Below, in pieces: positions 29,873-40,717 of a stretch of 64,000 nt of DNA. A program made the translations under genes and the position numbers. Positions within the stretch are counted from its first letter, which is position 1; each line of letters begins with the position of its first letter. The notes under the pieces are model-generated. The model had not been told where the DNA came from. It saw nothing but the letters and a program-made list of their open reading frames with translations, and did no database searches. Source of the DNA: Desulfuromonadaceae bacterium (GTDB lineage Bacteria; Desulfobacterota; Desulfuromonadia; Geobacterales; Pseudopelobacteraceae); the NCBI GenBank assembly GCA_028683855.1, contig JAQUHA010000003.1, forward strand, positions 89,033 to 153,032, given 5' to 3'.

Positions 29873-31192
29873 CTATTTCACTTTATCCCTGCCACGGAAG
29901 ATAAGGCGTAGTGGTACACCGTTAAAACCGAATGCCTCCCTGAATTTATTTATAAGGTAACGCTCATAAGAGTAGTGAATATTATCAGGCTGGTTGGTGA
30001 ATATTACGAAGGTTGGCGGTCTGGTAGCTACCTGCGTAGCAAAATAAAATTTGACCCTGCGACCATGAGAGAGAGGGGCGTGATGTGATTCAATCGCATC
30101 GGTAAAAACATGGACCAGCTCTGAAGTCTGAACTCGACGGCAGTATTGTGCCATTACCTCATCCACCGTGGATATGATCTTTCCTGTGCGCTGACCGGTT
30201 TTGGCGGAAACAAAAACAATCGGAGCGTATGCCAGATATTTGAATCCATCTCTGATTTTTTCTGTATAACTGTTGAAGGTGGCATTGTCCTTGTCAAGCA
30301 GATCCCACTTATTGACAACGAATACACACCCTTTGCCTGCTTCATGGATGTAACCCGAAATACGTTCATCCTGCTCCGTAACACCCTCATCGGCGTCAAT
30401 TACCATAAGCACGACATCTGCGCGCTCGATGCTTCGCAGAGCATCACATACGCTGTATTTTTCGAGCTTTTCAGTAGTTTTGCCCTTACGCCTGATACCT
30501 GCAGTATCTATTAGTACATACGGTTTTTTGTTGCAGGTGAAAGGAGTATCTACTGAGTCACGCGTAGTACCTGCGATTGGGTTGGCAACGACCCGTTCAA
30601 AACCGAGCAGGCGATTTACGAGTGATGACTTTCCGACATTTGGTCGCCCCACCACAGCAATGCGTGTGACATTTTCTTCCTGCTCATCTTTATCGGCTTT
30701 AGGAAACGTAGCGATAATATTTTCAACCAGATCAATAACTCCCCGGTTATGTTCAGCCGATATTGTAAAAAGCTCTCCGATTCCAAGCGAATAAAACTCT
30801 GCAGACTCATTCTCCAGTTTTTCACCGTCCACTTTATTAACTACATAAAAAACCGGCTTTTTTACGCGCCTCAGCATTTCAGCGACCTCAGTATCAGCAG
30901 GAGTCAAGCCGTTTCTGGCATCCATCATAAAAATTATGATATCAGCTTCATCAATTGCCAGTTTTGACTGTTCGCGCATCTGCTGCAGCAGTCTGTTCTC
31001 GGTTACAGGTTCAAATCCTCCGGTATCGACAAGAATAAAAGGTTTCTCAAAGCGGGTGATATCTGCATAATTACGGTCGCGTGTGACCCCTGGCGTATCA
31101 TCAACAATTGCGCGTCTATGACCTAGAAGACGATTGAAAAGAGTTGACTTACCAACATTCGGGCGCCCTACGATAGCTACTAACGGTTTCAT
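29873..31192 (-). CDS. der: Ribosome-assembly GTPase Der (EngA)
   Basis: A 439-residue protein with two tandem G domains. The first has [12 protein letters not shown] at about residue 8, [11 protein letters not shown] and NKVD; the second has [12 protein letters not shown] near 182, [10 protein letters not shown] and NKWD. A C-terminal KH-like domain ([21 protein letters not shown]) completes it. It is essential for 50S maturation. It overlaps era by 4 bases upstream. Normal length and motifs. Confidence 0.97.
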   Translation of the reverse strand: MKPLVAIVGRPNVGKSTLFNRLLGHRRAIVDDTPGVTRDRNYADITRFEKPFILVDTGGFEPVTENRLLQQMREQSKLAIDEADIIIFMMDARNGLTPADTEVAEMLRRVKKPVFYVVNKVDGEKLENESAEFYSLGIGELFTISAEHNRGVIDLVENIIATFPKADKDEQEENVTRIAVVGRPNVGKSSLVNRLLGFERVVANPIAGTTRDSVDTPFTCNKKPYVLIDTAGIRRKGKTTEKLEKYSVCDALRSIERADVVLMVIDADEGVTEQDERISGYIHEAGKGCVFVVNKWDLLDKDNATFNSYTEKIRDGFKYLAYAPIVFVSAKTGQRTGKIISTVDEVMAQYCRRVQTSELVHVFTDAIESHHAPLSHGRRVKFYFATQVATRPPTFVIFTNQPDNIHYSYERYLINKFREAFGFNGVPLRLIFRGRDKVK

Positions 31193-32079
31193 TGATACCC
31201 CAATTCAATCAGTTTTGATGGACGTTCACTCCAGTTATCGACCACCTTGACGAACAGTTCGAGAAATACACGGGTATCAAGAAGTCGCTCAATATCAGAA
31301 CGGGCCTGACTGCCGATTTTTTTAAGCATCTCCCCTTTTCTGCCGATAACAATGCCTTTCTGGGTATCTCTTTCAAGCATTATAGCCGCTGAGATAGCAA
31401 TGACACCGTTTTCGCGCTCAACAAAACTTTCAACCACAACAGCTGTTGAGTAAGGTATCTCATCTCTCGTTAAACGAAAGACCTTTTCGCGAATCATTTC
31501 AGCAACTATAAATTTCTCCGGCATATCGGTAAGTATATCATCAGGAAACATTGCATCCCCATCCGGGAGATATCTGTTTATAACTGTCACCAGATAATCG
31601 ACTCCATCATTACGACCTGCCGATATTGGAACTATTTCCCTGAAATTGTAAAGTTCAGCCCAATCTGCAATATTTTTCAGAACCTGGCTCTTGTCAGAGA
31701 GCAGATCAACTTTATTGAGCACAAGTATTACAGGCAGAGTGACTTTTTGAAGAATATCAGCGATCAATTCAGAATCGGCAGGGGTTGTCGCCTCAACTAC
31801 CAGCAGCAGCAGGTCAACACCGCTTATTGCAGAACGTGCAGCATCTACCATGCTCTGGTTAAGCCGCGAACGACCTGTGTGAATACCGGGTGTGTCAATA
31901 AAAACAATCTGCCCGTCCGGAATGTTATGAATCCCCTGAATCCGGTTGCGGGTCGTCTGAGGTTTATCAGAAGTTATAACAATCTTCTCCCCTATAATGC
32001 TGTTTAGAAGAGTTGATTTGCCAACATTCGGACGCCCGATAATTGATACAAAACCGGATGTAAATCTTTTGTTTTTCAT
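31189..32079 (-). CDS. era: GTPase Era
   Basis: A 296-residue GTPase that binds 16S rRNA during 30S assembly. Its G domain shows [28 protein letters not shown] and LNKVDLL, and the C-terminal KH domain [21 protein letters not shown] prefer the ATG at 32079 ([10 protein letters not shown]), which gives the family-typical N-terminus; earlier in-frame ATGs at 32094 and 32121 are possible, and an AAGGA site lies just before 32094. It follows glnS and overlaps der, in a run of translation genes. Confidence 0.95.
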   Translation of the reverse strand: MKNKRFTSGFVSIIGRPNVGKSTLLNSIIGEKIVITSDKPQTTRNRIQGIHNIPDGQIVFIDTPGIHTGRSRLNQSMVDAARSAISGVDLLLLVVEATTPADSELIADILQKVTLPVILVLNKVDLLSDKSQVLKNIADWAELYNFREIVPISAGRNDGVDYLVTVINRYLPDGDAMFPDDILTDMPEKFIVAEMIREKVFRLTRDEIPYSTAVVVESFVERENGVIAISAAIMLERDTQKGIVIGRKGEMLKKIGSQARSDIERLLDTRVFLELFVKVVDNWSERPSKLIELGYQ

Positions 32080-32105
32080 ATAATTAAACACCATTCCTTC
32101 ATTTA

Positions 32106-33785
32106 TTACTTCTTTGCCCACACATCGCGTAGTGTGGCAATACGGTTAAAAACAAGTCCTGCAGTTCGAGAATCTTTCGGATCCTGTCTGAAATACCCCG
32201 TACGTTCAAACTGATAGCGTGTTTCAAGATCCGCATCAGCCAAACTCCATTCAACCTTGCAATCTCTCAGAATTTCAACAGAATCAGGATTAAGGAACTG
32301 CTTATAATCAATTCCGCCACGATCAGGGTTTGGATCGCTGAAAAGTCTGTCAAAAAGTCTGACTTCGGCAGTTACAGCATGAGAAGCTGAAACCCAGTGT
32401 ATTACCCCCTTAACTTTACGCCCGTCTGCTGTGTGAATTCCCTCACGGGATGCCGGATCATATTCACAATGAAGCTCGGAAACAGTCCCATCATCATTTT
32501 TTACAACCCCGGTACAGGTAATAATATAGCCAAAGCGAAGTTTAACCTCACCACCGACAGTAAGGCGGTGAAACCCTTTGCTTGGAATCTCCATAAAATC
32601 ATCGCGATCAATCCATATCTCACGGCTGAAATGCACCGTTCGAATACCCATTTCCGGCTTTTGAGGATGATTGGCAATCTCAAAGTCCTCTACAAGATCG
32701 TCAGGATAATTTTTAATAGTCACTTTAATCGGCTTCAATACTGCCATTACGCGGGGAGCCGATTCGTTCAGATCTGATCGGACAGACTCTTCTAGAATTG
32801 ATACATCTATCCATGAGTCGCTTCGACCAACACCTATCTGATCGCAAAAGTCACGAATTGAAGCAGGTGTGTAACCGCGACGTCTCAACCCTTCAAGCGT
32901 CGGGAGACGAGGGTCGTCCCAGCCGTTAACCAGTTTAAGCTGAACCAGTTCCTGTAGCTTACGCTTGCTCATAACTGTATATGTAAGATTGAGACGTGCA
33001 AACTCATATTGCCGTGGACGGTAAGGAATCGGAAGATTGTCAAGGAACCACTCATAAAGCGGTTTATGCGATTCAAACTCAAGAGTGCAGATTGAGTGAG
33101 TAATACCTTCAATAGCATCAGTCTGCCCATGAGCAAAGTCATACATCGGATATATTTTCCACTTATCTCCGACATGTGGGTGAGGTGCATGGATAATACG
33201 ATAGAGAACGGGGTCACGCATATTCATATTTGGTGAAGCCATATCAATTTTTGCTCTAAGAACACGGGAACCGTCAGGAAATTCACCGGATTTCATTCTT
33301 CTGAACAGTTCGATATTCTCGGCAACAGTGCGGTTGCGGAATGGACTCTCTGTCCCTGCTTCAGTCAAAGTTCCGCGATTGGCTCTGATCTGCTCCGCAT
33401 TAAGGTCTTCAACATAAGCTTTACCCTGTTCTATAAGATATTCAGCCCAAAGGTAAAGCTGCTCAAAATTGTCAGAAGCGTAATAGAGATGTGTTCCCCA
33501 GTCAAACCCAAGCCAGGATACACTCCCCTTTATCGAATCAATATACTCCTGCTCTTCTTTTGCAGGGTTTGTGTCATCAAATCTAAGATGGCAGCGACCT
33601 CCAAAGTAATTTGCCAGTCCAAAATTGATACATATAGACTTGGCGTGCCCTATATGCAGATAGCCGTTAGGTTCAGGTGGAAATCTGGTGACCACCCCAC
33701 TATGTTTACCGCTTTTGAGATCTTCATCGATAATGGTTCTTAAGAAATTATTGGTAGTTGAGACTGACTGTTCGTTAGTAGTCAT
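32106..33785 (-). CDS. glnS: Glutaminyl-tRNA synthetase
   Basis: A 559-residue class I synthetase. The start at 33785 is chosen because AGAGG lies six bases upstream; an ATG 21 bases earlier has no good site. The HIGH motif is in [16 protein letters not shown] and the KMSKS equivalent is [11 protein letters not shown]. The C-terminal beta-barrel anticodon domain ends [11 protein letters not shown]. It charges tRNA-Gln directly. It sits between miaB and era with 10-26-base gaps. Confidence 0.96.
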   Translation of the reverse strand: MTTNEQSVSTTNNFLRTIIDEDLKSGKHSGVVTRFPPEPNGYLHIGHAKSICINFGLANYFGGRCHLRFDDTNPAKEEQEYIDSIKGSVSWLGFDWGTHLYYASDNFEQLYLWAEYLIEQGKAYVEDLNAEQIRANRGTLTEAGTESPFRNRTVAENIELFRRMKSGEFPDGSRVLRAKIDMASPNMNMRDPVLYRIIHAPHPHVGDKWKIYPMYDFAHGQTDAIEGITHSICTLEFESHKPLYEWFLDNLPIPYRPRQYEFARLNLTYTVMSKRKLQELVQLKLVNGWDDPRLPTLEGLRRRGYTPASIRDFCDQIGVGRSDSWIDVSILEESVRSDLNESAPRVMAVLKPIKVTIKNYPDDLVEDFEIANHPQKPEMGIRTVHFSREIWIDRDDFMEIPSKGFHRLTVGGEVKLRFGYIITCTGVVKNDDGTVSELHCEYDPASREGIHTADGRKVKGVIHWVSASHAVTAEVRLFDRLFSDPNPDRGGIDYKQFLNPDSVEILRDCKVEWSLADADLETRYQFERTGYFRQDPKDSRTAGLVFNRIATLRDVWAKK

Positions 33786-33795
33786 AATAACCTCT

Positions 33796-35109
33796 TTATA
33801 ATTCACCCAGAAATGAATTCGGGTATGCTTTAATTATCCGGACATCCACAAAACTGCCAATCAGTGAGCGGTCGCCAGCAAAATTGACTATACGCCCGAT
33901 ATCACCTTTTCCTGAAACCTGACCAGGGAGCTTCCCCTCCCCCTCAACCAGAACAGTCATATTGGTATTTAGATATCTGCTGCAAATTTCACTGGTATGA
34001 CGACGCTGAAGCTGCATGAGCCTATCAAGCCGCGCCATTTTTTCGGCTTTAGGGAGATCATCGGGAAGTTCGGCGGCTTTTGTTCCAGGGCGCGGAGAAT
34101 ATACAAATGAAAACAGGTCAATATATCTTACCGACTCCATAAGCGAAATAGTCTGTTCAAAATCGTATTCGGTTTCACCTGGGAAACCTACAATAATATC
34201 ACCTGTAAACACCAGATCCGGTCGAACTCCTCTCAACCTGGCAACTTTGTCAAGATAAGAGTCACGCGTATAACCACGCCCCATTGATTTTAAGACTTTG
34301 TCGCTTCCTGACTGTGCCGGCAGATGTATCTGACCACTTAGTTGCGGTATATCCGCGAAGCAGGCAATAAGCTCATCAGAGATATCCTTTGGGTGAGATG
34401 TAGTAAACCGGATACGATTTATCCCTTCAATCTCCGCGACCCTGCGTATGAGAGTTGCAAATGATGGTTCGCTATCTGACTTTAAACCGTAAGAATTTAC
34501 ATTCTGCCCAAGCAGAATAACTTCTCTGACACCATCTTCAGCCAACTGTCTGACTTCAGCCAGAATATCACCGGATCGACGGCTTATCTCACGACCACGG
34601 ACAAAAGGTACAATGCAGTACGAGCAGAAGTTGTCGCACCCCTGCATAACCGTAACAAAACGGGAAAGACGGGACTCTCCATTTATTGTTGGAAACAGAT
34701 CGAGTCGCTCTTCATTATCTATGAAAGTTGTTTCAGAGCGACGCTCTCCACGCTCGGCTCCCCTAACCATATCAGGTAGGAGGTGAAGATTATGAGTTCC
34801 GATCACCAGATCAAGATAAGGGAGTTTTTCCAGAAGGCGATCGCCCTCTTGCTGGGCTACACAGCCACCTACGGCTATTATCTGTTTTTTACCGTCACGT
34901 TTATAAATACGGAGATTCGCAAGCCGTCTATAGACCTTCTCCTCGGCGCCGCCTCTAACACTGCAGGTATTTAGGAGAATCATATCGGCAGCAGCCGGAC
35001 TGTTTGTCGGAACATAGCCAAGCTCAGCCAGCATCGAGACGATACGTTCAGAGTCATTGACATTCATCTGGCAACCGAAGGTTTCTATGTAAAGGAGTTT
35101 ATCGAGCAT
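33796..35109 (-). CDS. miaB: tRNA-2-methylthio-N6-isopentenyladenosine synthase MiaB
   Basis: A 437-residue radical-SAM methylthiotransferase that adds a methylthio group to A37 of tRNAs. The N-terminal domain has the three cluster cysteines ([30 protein letters not shown]). The radical SAM motif is [15 protein letters not shown], and a TRAM domain closes the protein. I start at 35109 ([12 protein letters not shown]), which matches the family; no Shine-Dalgarno is evident there and an alternative start at 35151 would add 14 residues. It is first in the minus-strand block. Confidence 0.95.
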   Translation of the reverse strand: MLDKLLYIETFGCQMNVNDSERIVSMLAELGYVPTNSPAAADMILLNTCSVRGGAEEKVYRRLANLRIYKRDGKKQIIAVGGCVAQQEGDRLLEKLPYLDLVIGTHNLHLLPDMVRGAERGERRSETTFIDNEERLDLFPTINGESRLSRFVTVMQGCDNFCSYCIVPFVRGREISRRSGDILAEVRQLAEDGVREVILLGQNVNSYGLKSDSEPSFATLIRRVAEIEGINRIRFTTSHPKDISDELIACFADIPQLSGQIHLPAQSGSDKVLKSMGRGYTRDSYLDKVARLRGVRPDLVFTGDIIVGFPGETEYDFEQTISLMESVRYIDLFSFVYSPRPGTKAAELPDDLPKAEKMARLDRLMQLQRRHTSEICSRYLNTNMTVLVEGEGKLPGQVSGKGDIGRIVNFAGDRSLIGSFVDVRIIKAYPNSFLGEL

Positions 35110-35237
35110 AGTGGGAGGAATTTTATACGCGACAACTGTTCTTAAAGTCAATTAAATTGGAGTAGTTGCGCTACTGTAACTTGACAAAAATGAAGATAGA
35201 AACGTATTCTCCATACAAAAATGCAGGAGCTGAACAG

Positions 35238-35921
35238 ATGATTATTGAATGGAACGATATAGATACTGTCCTGCTGGATATGGATGGAACCCTTCTTGAC
35301 AGGCACTTCGACGATCATTTCTGGCTGGAGCACGTTCCAAAGCGCTGGTCTGAAAGGCATCATAAAACCATTGAATATTCAAAAGAACATTTATACGCCC
35401 TTTTCAGAAGTCAGGAGAACACTCTTAACTGGACAGATCTTGATTACTGGTCGGATCGACTCAAACTTGATATTCCGGTTCTGAAACGCGAAATTGAACA
35501 TCTTATTGCAGTACATCCTTATGTAATTGATTTTCTGCTCTTTTTGAATCAGCAGAGCAAATCTGTCTGGCTAGTTACCAACGCTCACTCTAAAACTCTT
35601 GATCTTAAGATGCGAACCACCCGTATCGGAGGATATTTCGAGGGTATCGTATCAGCACATCAGGTAGGGCTCCCGAAAGAAGATTTCAAATTCTGGAAAA
35701 AATTACAGGATTTCATAGTTTACGATCCTGCACGAACGCTCCTTGGTGAAGACAGCGAAGCGAACCTTAAAACAGCCAGACATTTCGATATAGCGTACCT
35801 GATTTATATAAGCCGTTACAGTTCCAGGATTAATCCAACCAATTCTGAAAACTTTACAACTATTGATTATTTCAACAGACTGATCCCTGAAAAAGGGAAC
35901 AGCTGCGTAACCATATTTTAG
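35238..35921 (+). CDS. HAD-family phosphatase (YrfG/nucleotidase-like)
   Basis: A 227-residue HAD hydrolase. The ATG at 35238 has AGGAG nine bases upstream and is preferred to 35166. Motif I is LLDMDGTLLDRHFDD, motif II is WLVTNAH, the Lys motif is in GLPKEDFKFW, and motif III is LGEDSEANLKTAR. The HFDDHFWLEHVP stretch after motif I is typical of the YrfG-like GMP/IMP 5'-nucleotidase subgroup; the precise substrate is inferred. It is divergent from miaB and precedes the agmatine genes. Confidence 0.85.
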   Translation: MIIEWNDIDTVLLDMDGTLLDRHFDDHFWLEHVPKRWSERHHKTIEYSKEHLYALFRSQENTLNWTDLDYWSDRLKLDIPVLKREIEHLIAVHPYVIDFLLFLNQQSKSVWLVTNAHSKTLDLKMRTTRIGGYFEGIVSAHQVGLPKEDFKFWKKLQDFIVYDPARTLLGEDSEANLKTARHFDIAYLIYISRYSSRINPTNSENFTTIDYFNRLIPEKGNSCVTIF

Positions 35922-36007
35922 ATAAATCAAGACTTGTTTAGATGTTTTACAGCTGTAGAGAAAAGATACTTAATTTCGTGTTTAAAAAAAATAACGGAGA
36001 AATTACT

Positions 36008-37033
36008 GTGAATCCACGATTACCTGCTGAATGGGAAATACAAGATGGTGTACTTATTGGTTGGCCGCATGAAGGAACAGACTGGGCTTGTATGCTGGAT
36101 GATGTTCTACCTGTTTTTGCTGAAATAATCAGACATATTACCAGTTTTGAGCGGGTAGTTCTTGTAGCTCCCAAAGCGGAACCGGTTGTAAACTACCTTC
36201 AAAAATCAGGGGTGGATATTTCAAAAGTAACAATTTGCGAGATACCTACTAATGATACCTGGGCTCGGGATTTCGGACCTATAACAGTTATTTACAACAA
36301 TAAACCGGTATTGATGGATTTTGGATTTAACGGCTGGGGTCTTAAATTCCCGGCAGATTTTGATAATGTTATATCTAAAAAACTGAAACAGCTCGGGGTG
36401 TTTCTTCCAAACCTTAACACCATAGGTTTAATTCTTGAGGGTGGGAGTATAGAGTGCGATGGTCTCGGAACAGTTTTGACTACCTCTGAATGCCTGCTCT
36501 CTCCAAATCGCAACCCTCAACTGGACAAGAGCGAAATTGAACAGGCTCTTGCTTCACTTTTGGGAGCCAAACAGGTACTATGGCTCAACAACGGCTTTCT
36601 AGCCGGTGATGATACAGACTCACATATCGATACTCTTGCCCGTATATGTCCTGACAATACAATCCTTTATCAGGCTTGCGACAATCCGGTAGATGAGCAC
36701 TTTGAATCTCTTAAATTAATGGAACGGGAGCTTCAGAGTTTTTGCGCACCTGACGGTTCATCTTACAAATTAATCCCGCTCCCATGGCCAAAAGCCCGTT
36801 TTAACGAACAGGCACACCGACTCCCTGCAACTTACGCCAATTTTCTTATTATAAACGGTGCTGTTCTTGTGCCTACATATCGTGATGACGAGAACGATAA
36901 AACAGCAATTGCACAGATTGCCAAAGCTTTTCCGGGAAGGGAAATAATAGGCATTGATTCTCTACCGCTAATTGAGCAACACGGTTCGCTGCACTGCGTG
37001 ACTATGCAGTTGCCACAGGGAGTTTTAGTATGA
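36008..37033 (+). CDS. aguA: Agmatine deiminase
   Basis: A 341-residue peptidylarginine-deiminase-family enzyme converting agmatine to N-carbamoylputrescine and ammonia. I prefer the GTG at 36008 with a GGAG site; the upstream ATG at 35942 adds 22 atypical residues. Catalytic-type motifs are TNDTWARDFGPI, LEGGSIECDGLG, DDTDSHIDTLAR and the nucleophile Cys (~330) in SLHCVTMQLPQG. The next gene, overlapping by 4 bases, encodes the enzyme for the next step, which makes the assignment firm. Confidence 0.95.
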   Translation: MNPRLPAEWEIQDGVLIGWPHEGTDWACMLDDVLPVFAEIIRHITSFERVVLVAPKAEPVVNYLQKSGVDISKVTICEIPTNDTWARDFGPITVIYNNKPVLMDFGFNGWGLKFPADFDNVISKKLKQLGVFLPNLNTIGLILEGGSIECDGLGTVLTTSECLLSPNRNPQLDKSEIEQALASLLGAKQVLWLNNGFLAGDDTDSHIDTLARICPDNTILYQACDNPVDEHFESLKLMERELQSFCAPDGSSYKLIPLPWPKARFNEQAHRLPATYANFLIINGAVLVPTYRDDENDKTAIAQIAKAFPGREIIGIDSLPLIEQHGSLHCVTMQLPQGVLV

Positions 37034-37914
37034 CAAAACTTAAAACGGCACTTATACAGCAAAAATGCAGTAACCACAGAGATGACAATATCGCTAAAAC
37101 TTCGGAAATGATCAGGAAGGCAGCCGCATCCGGCGCAGCCCTGGTTGTTTTGCAGGAACTGCATACCTCCACCTATTTCTGTCAGATTGAATCCCCTGAT
37201 TTTTTTGATCTTGCCGAATCAATTCCTGGGGCATCAACAGATCTTTTCGGAAAACTAGCTGCAGAGTTGGGCATTGTAATTGTCACCTCGCTTTTTGAGC
37301 GAAGAGCAGCCGGACTGTATCATAATACCGCCGTTGTACTTGAAAGTGACGGATCTATCGCCGGTATCTATAGGAAAATGCATATTCCTGATGACCCCGG
37401 TTTTTATGAAAAATTCTACTTTACCCCGGGCGATTTAGGCTTCAATCCGATAAAAACCTCAGTAGGTTCTCTGGGTATCCTTGTATGCTGGGATCAGTGG
37501 TATCCGGAAGCAGCTCGGATGATGTCTCTTGCCGGGGCGGATTTTCTGATTTATCCGACTGCAATAGGTTGGGATCCAAAAGATGCGGATGATGAAAAAA
37601 AACGGCAGGCTGATGCATGGCTGACAGTACAGAGGGGGCACGCTGTCGCCAACGGCATTCCGGTTATTTCGGTTAATCGGGTTGGATACGAACCCTCTAC
37701 GGAAGAAGATGCTGCTGGAATCCAGTTCTGGGGTGGGAGTTTTGTCGCAGGTCCTCAAGGGGAAATTCTAGTTGAAGGATCAAGAGACAACGAGCAGATT
37801 ATCCTGATAGACATAGATCGCAAGAGGAGCGAGAAGGTTCGGCAAATATGGCCGTTTCTGCGTGACCGCAGGATCGATGAATATGCTGAACTAGTCCGGC
37901 GCTACAGGGATTAA
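37030..37914 (+). CDS. aguB: N-carbamoylputrescine amidase
   Basis: A 294-residue nitrilase-superfamily amidase that hydrolyses N-carbamoylputrescine to putrescine, CO2 and ammonia. The catalytic triad is visible as Glu43 (LQELHTSTYF), Lys116 (YRKMHIPDDPGF) and Cys153 (LVCWDQWYPEA). It overlaps aguA by 4 bases, giving the complete agmatine-to-putrescine pathway; arginine decarboxylase is not in the window. Its stop is only six bases from the convergent gene at 37921. Confidence 0.95.
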   Translation: MTKLKTALIQQKCSNHRDDNIAKTSEMIRKAAASGAALVVLQELHTSTYFCQIESPDFFDLAESIPGASTDLFGKLAAELGIVIVTSLFERRAAGLYHNTAVVLESDGSIAGIYRKMHIPDDPGFYEKFYFTPGDLGFNPIKTSVGSLGILVCWDQWYPEAARMMSLAGADFLIYPTAIGWDPKDADDEKKRQADAWLTVQRGHAVANGIPVISVNRVGYEPSTEEDAAGIQFWGGSFVAGPQGEILVEGSRDNEQIILIDIDRKRSEKVRQIWPFLRDRRIDEYAELVRRYRD

Positions 37915-37920
37915 GCCTGC

Positions 37921-38763
37921 TCATTGGTTTATTACTGAAGTTATTTTCCGTTCGTGAAGATAATTCTCAAGGATATATAGTGGTACTCCGACAAGTGTGC
38001 TCATAACTATGATATTGAATATTTCAATAAGGTATCCGCTTACTGTGTGTGGAATCGGCGCCAGTACCCACGAAACAAAGCTTATTATATAATAAATGGG
38101 AACCAGAGCCATTGTGACCCATATCATATAACTCATAGCCGGAAGGCTTTTTTTCAACCTTCTATGGAAGAACAGTGCCGTTGTTGCTCCGCAAACCCCG
38201 TAGATCAGTTCAATCCAGTGAAGTAAACCATATCGAAGAAAAATATTGAAAATTGAAACCCGTTCCTCCCTCACATCGAGCAGCTGTGCCTGAATTGCAG
38301 CAGAGTCGTAACTAATAATGCCCCATAAGCCTGCACAGAAAGCAACAAGAGAGAGAGCTGCAGCACCACCGCCAATAAGGTTGACCGGGTGCAGGTTTTC
38401 AATAAAATCCGCCACAGGGGCTGCTGTTTTTTCAGGCTGAGCTACAGGTGTAGTTTCGAGTGTGCTGAACTTCTTTTCGAGTAGCTCCTGATTCCGTATA
38501 AGGCGCTGTTCCTCTCTCTTGCGCTCAACAAATACTTTTATTGCCACTCCGCATTTAGGGCAGGTTCCGAATGTTTCGTCACCAAAAGTGCTGAAACTGC
38601 AAGCCGGACAGGTATCTACAAGATAAGCATCATTTCCGGCACGCTCTTTCTGTACCGTAAACCCTTCATGGCAACGGGGGCAGTCAATAAAACGACCGGT
38701 TTCAGGCACCTCGTGATCAGGAATAGTGCCTTTTGCACCGCATTTTGGACAGGTTATCTTCAT
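37921..38763 (-). CDS. Zinc-ribbon membrane protein of unknown function
   Basis: A 280-residue protein. The N-terminus has two to three CxxC pairs: ITCPKCGAKGTIP and DCPRCHEGF form an MJ0042/YfgA-type zinc ribbon, and DTCPACSF plus GTCPKCGV form a second. A charged coiled segment (~80-115) follows, then four hydrophobic segments consistent with transmembrane helices (~130-270). Such zinc-ribbon/membrane proteins are frequent in Deltaproteobacteria without a known role. It is a single gene, convergent with aguB and divergent from the DUF4388 gene at 38934. Confidence 0.75.
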   Translation of the reverse strand: MKITCPKCGAKGTIPDHEVPETGRFIDCPRCHEGFTVQKERAGNDAYLVDTCPACSFSTFGDETFGTCPKCGVAIKVFVERKREEQRLIRNQELLEKKFSTLETTPVAQPEKTAAPVADFIENLHPVNLIGGGAAALSLVAFCAGLWGIISYDSAAIQAQLLDVREERVSIFNIFLRYGLLHWIELIYGVCGATTALFFHRRLKKSLPAMSYMIWVTMALVPIYYIISFVSWVLAPIPHTVSGYLIEIFNIIVMSTLVGVPLYILENYLHERKITSVINQ

Positions 38764-38933
38764 ATTCCTAATGCTCCAACGCTGTTATTGCATATCAATT
38801 CAGACCACTTGTAGCAAAACTGATTCAACATGTCACCAATATCTCTTGCTGTTTTAGTAATAATATCTGCACCAAAAAAATAAAATTAAGATATACTGCC
38901 GCTCATTTCTGCCTCTAAAAGGAGGGTTCGTGT
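38764..38933. promoter_or_regulatory. Divergent intergenic region
   Basis: A 170-base AT-rich gap between the zinc-ribbon gene and DUF4388 protein 2. A TATACT hexamer (about 38891) could be a -10 box for the plus-strand operon but no good -35 is visible. A strong AAAGGAGGG ribosome site precedes the ATG at 38934. Confidence 0.35.
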
Positions 38934-40688
38934 ATGTCGTTCAATGGTGATCTGGAGCATTTCCCCTTGGTTGATGTCATTCAACTTCTGCATATGAGCA
39001 GCAAAACCGGCATCTTGTATCTTAAAAGCCCGAAGGGTGAAAGCCAGCTTGTCTTCCACGAAGGTTTCTTTGTCAGCGCCAATCATCTTAACAATAGTGT
39101 ACGTATCGGAAAAGTACTTGTTGATATGGGTGCAATCAGTAACGACCAGCTTAGTCAGGCTTTATCCGAGCAGAAAAACGCGGGGCGAAATCGGAAACCT
39201 CTTGTCGGGACCCTGATTGAACAGGGCATTATTGACAAAGATACCGCTTTTAAAGGGTTGGAAACCTTGATTGAGATGACCATAGTTGAAGTTCTGACCT
39301 GGTCAAGCGGCTCATTTTCACTCGATGTTTCAAAAGAGTATGTATCTGATGAGTATCGTTATTTTCCAGAGAAGCTTCATCAGGAGGTTTTGCTGAATGC
39401 CCAGGGTATTCTTATGGATTCACTCCGTATTTATGACGAAAAAATGCGCGATGGAACGTTAAGCAAAATCTTTTTCACTCAAGATAGCAGCATAAATAAT
39501 GAGGATACGGTCTCCGGTCAGAATACGGAGGAAATTACAGCCGATCTTCTAGGGCTTGATGAGTTGGATAACATCAACCATAAGATACCCGATGTTTTTA
39601 TCGGACTTAAAGACCATAACCCTATTGAAGAGCACCAGCAGGTTGTCACTAAAGCACTTCCTGAAGCAACGATAGATCAGCAGGATCAGCTGATAAAATA
39701 TCTTTCATCAATATCAACAACGCAGCCCACTAACACTTCTCATCCTGTTACCGCAATCATTCTTCTGTCTCAGAATGAGCTGCTCTGCCACGCTATAACC
39801 ACCGTGTGCAAACATGATAACCTCTTTATTTTTGCCTCTGATGAAGAGACGGGTTTGGATATTGTTATTGAACAATCTCTCGGAAGAGACCTGCATCCTG
39901 TCCTCCTTATAGATATTCCGCACGATAAAGATGGTAATGAGGCACTTTCTCTTGTGCGTCAGAAAAATACCGCATACCCTAATATCTCTATTCTGATCAC
40001 CGCCTGCTGCCATACGTGGAGAAGCATAAGCATGACAGCCCTCGGAAATGGTGCCAGATCAATTATTCCACGCCCCTGCAGGCGCTGTCATGAAGAGTTG
40101 TACGCACCTCAGATGATCGCATTTCTTTCGGGAATAGGCTCTTTCCTGAAAACAGTCGTGTCGGTTCCGGACCCTGAAATCGGACATCACTTCATACTAT
40201 CTTTAAATCAACTTAGAACATTATCAGAACCACCTGAAATTGCTCTGTTATTACTCCGCTTTACCGCTCTGCAGTTTGAAAGATCCATAACATTTGTTGT
40301 GGCTAAATCAGAGTTGATTGCCGAAAAATCGATCGGAGTAACATCAGAAAAAGCTGACGGCCCTTCCCCTCCCCTAATGTTCCGCATTAAACTTGAGAAT
40401 CATTCTGTCTTTCAGGAAGTAGTTGAAAAAGGGCGTTTTTATTATGGTCAGCGGAGCGATAATCTTTTTAATGATGTTCTATACAAGGAGATTCCAGCAC
40501 CGCGCAGTCCTAAAGTTATCATTATACCGCTGTTAAGCCGTGGCAAGGTTATAGCTTTGATATATGCAGATTTTGGCTCAAAGCCGGTTTCTCCTCCTCA
40601 GATCAATCTGCTGGAGGCATTGGCAGAACACGCAGGAACAGTTCTTGACAATGCCCTGTATAGAAAGAGTATTGAAAAAAGTGTTTAA
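38934..40688 (+). CDS. DUF4388 - degenerate receiver - GAF-like regulator 2
   Basis: A 584-residue paralogue of the protein at 28082-29752. The N-terminal DUF4388 domain reads NGDLEHFPLVDVIQLLHMSSKTG with LVFHEGFFVSAN. A middle receiver-like segment (~275-400) retains an Asp in LLIDIPHDKDG but has ILLSQNE where the acidic pair should be and CRRC in place of the conserved KP, so it is unlikely to be phosphorylated normally. The last ~160 residues are GAF-like (VIIIPLLSRGKVIALIYADF). It heads an operon with a PilT-type ATPase, an NtrC-type regulator and a methyltransferase. Function is inferred to be adaptor-like. Confidence 0.8.
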   Translation: MSFNGDLEHFPLVDVIQLLHMSSKTGILYLKSPKGESQLVFHEGFFVSANHLNNSVRIGKVLVDMGAISNDQLSQALSEQKNAGRNRKPLVGTLIEQGIIDKDTAFKGLETLIEMTIVEVLTWSSGSFSLDVSKEYVSDEYRYFPEKLHQEVLLNAQGILMDSLRIYDEKMRDGTLSKIFFTQDSSINNEDTVSGQNTEEITADLLGLDELDNINHKIPDVFIGLKDHNPIEEHQQVVTKALPEATIDQQDQLIKYLSSISTTQPTNTSHPVTAIILLSQNELLCHAITTVCKHDNLFIFASDEETGLDIVIEQSLGRDLHPVLLIDIPHDKDGNEALSLVRQKNTAYPNISILITACCHTWRSISMTALGNGARSIIPRPCRRCHEELYAPQMIAFLSGIGSFLKTVVSVPDPEIGHHFILSLNQLRTLSEPPEIALLLLRFTALQFERSITFVVAKSELIAEKSIGVTSEKADGPSPPLMFRIKLENHSVFQEVVEKGRFYYGQRSDNLFNDVLYKEIPAPRSPKVIIIPLLSRGKVIALIYADFGSKPVSPPQINLLEALAEHAGTVLDNALYRKSIEKSV

Positions 40689-40717
40689 AAATTAAATTAC
40701 AGTAAAGGGGGAATATT

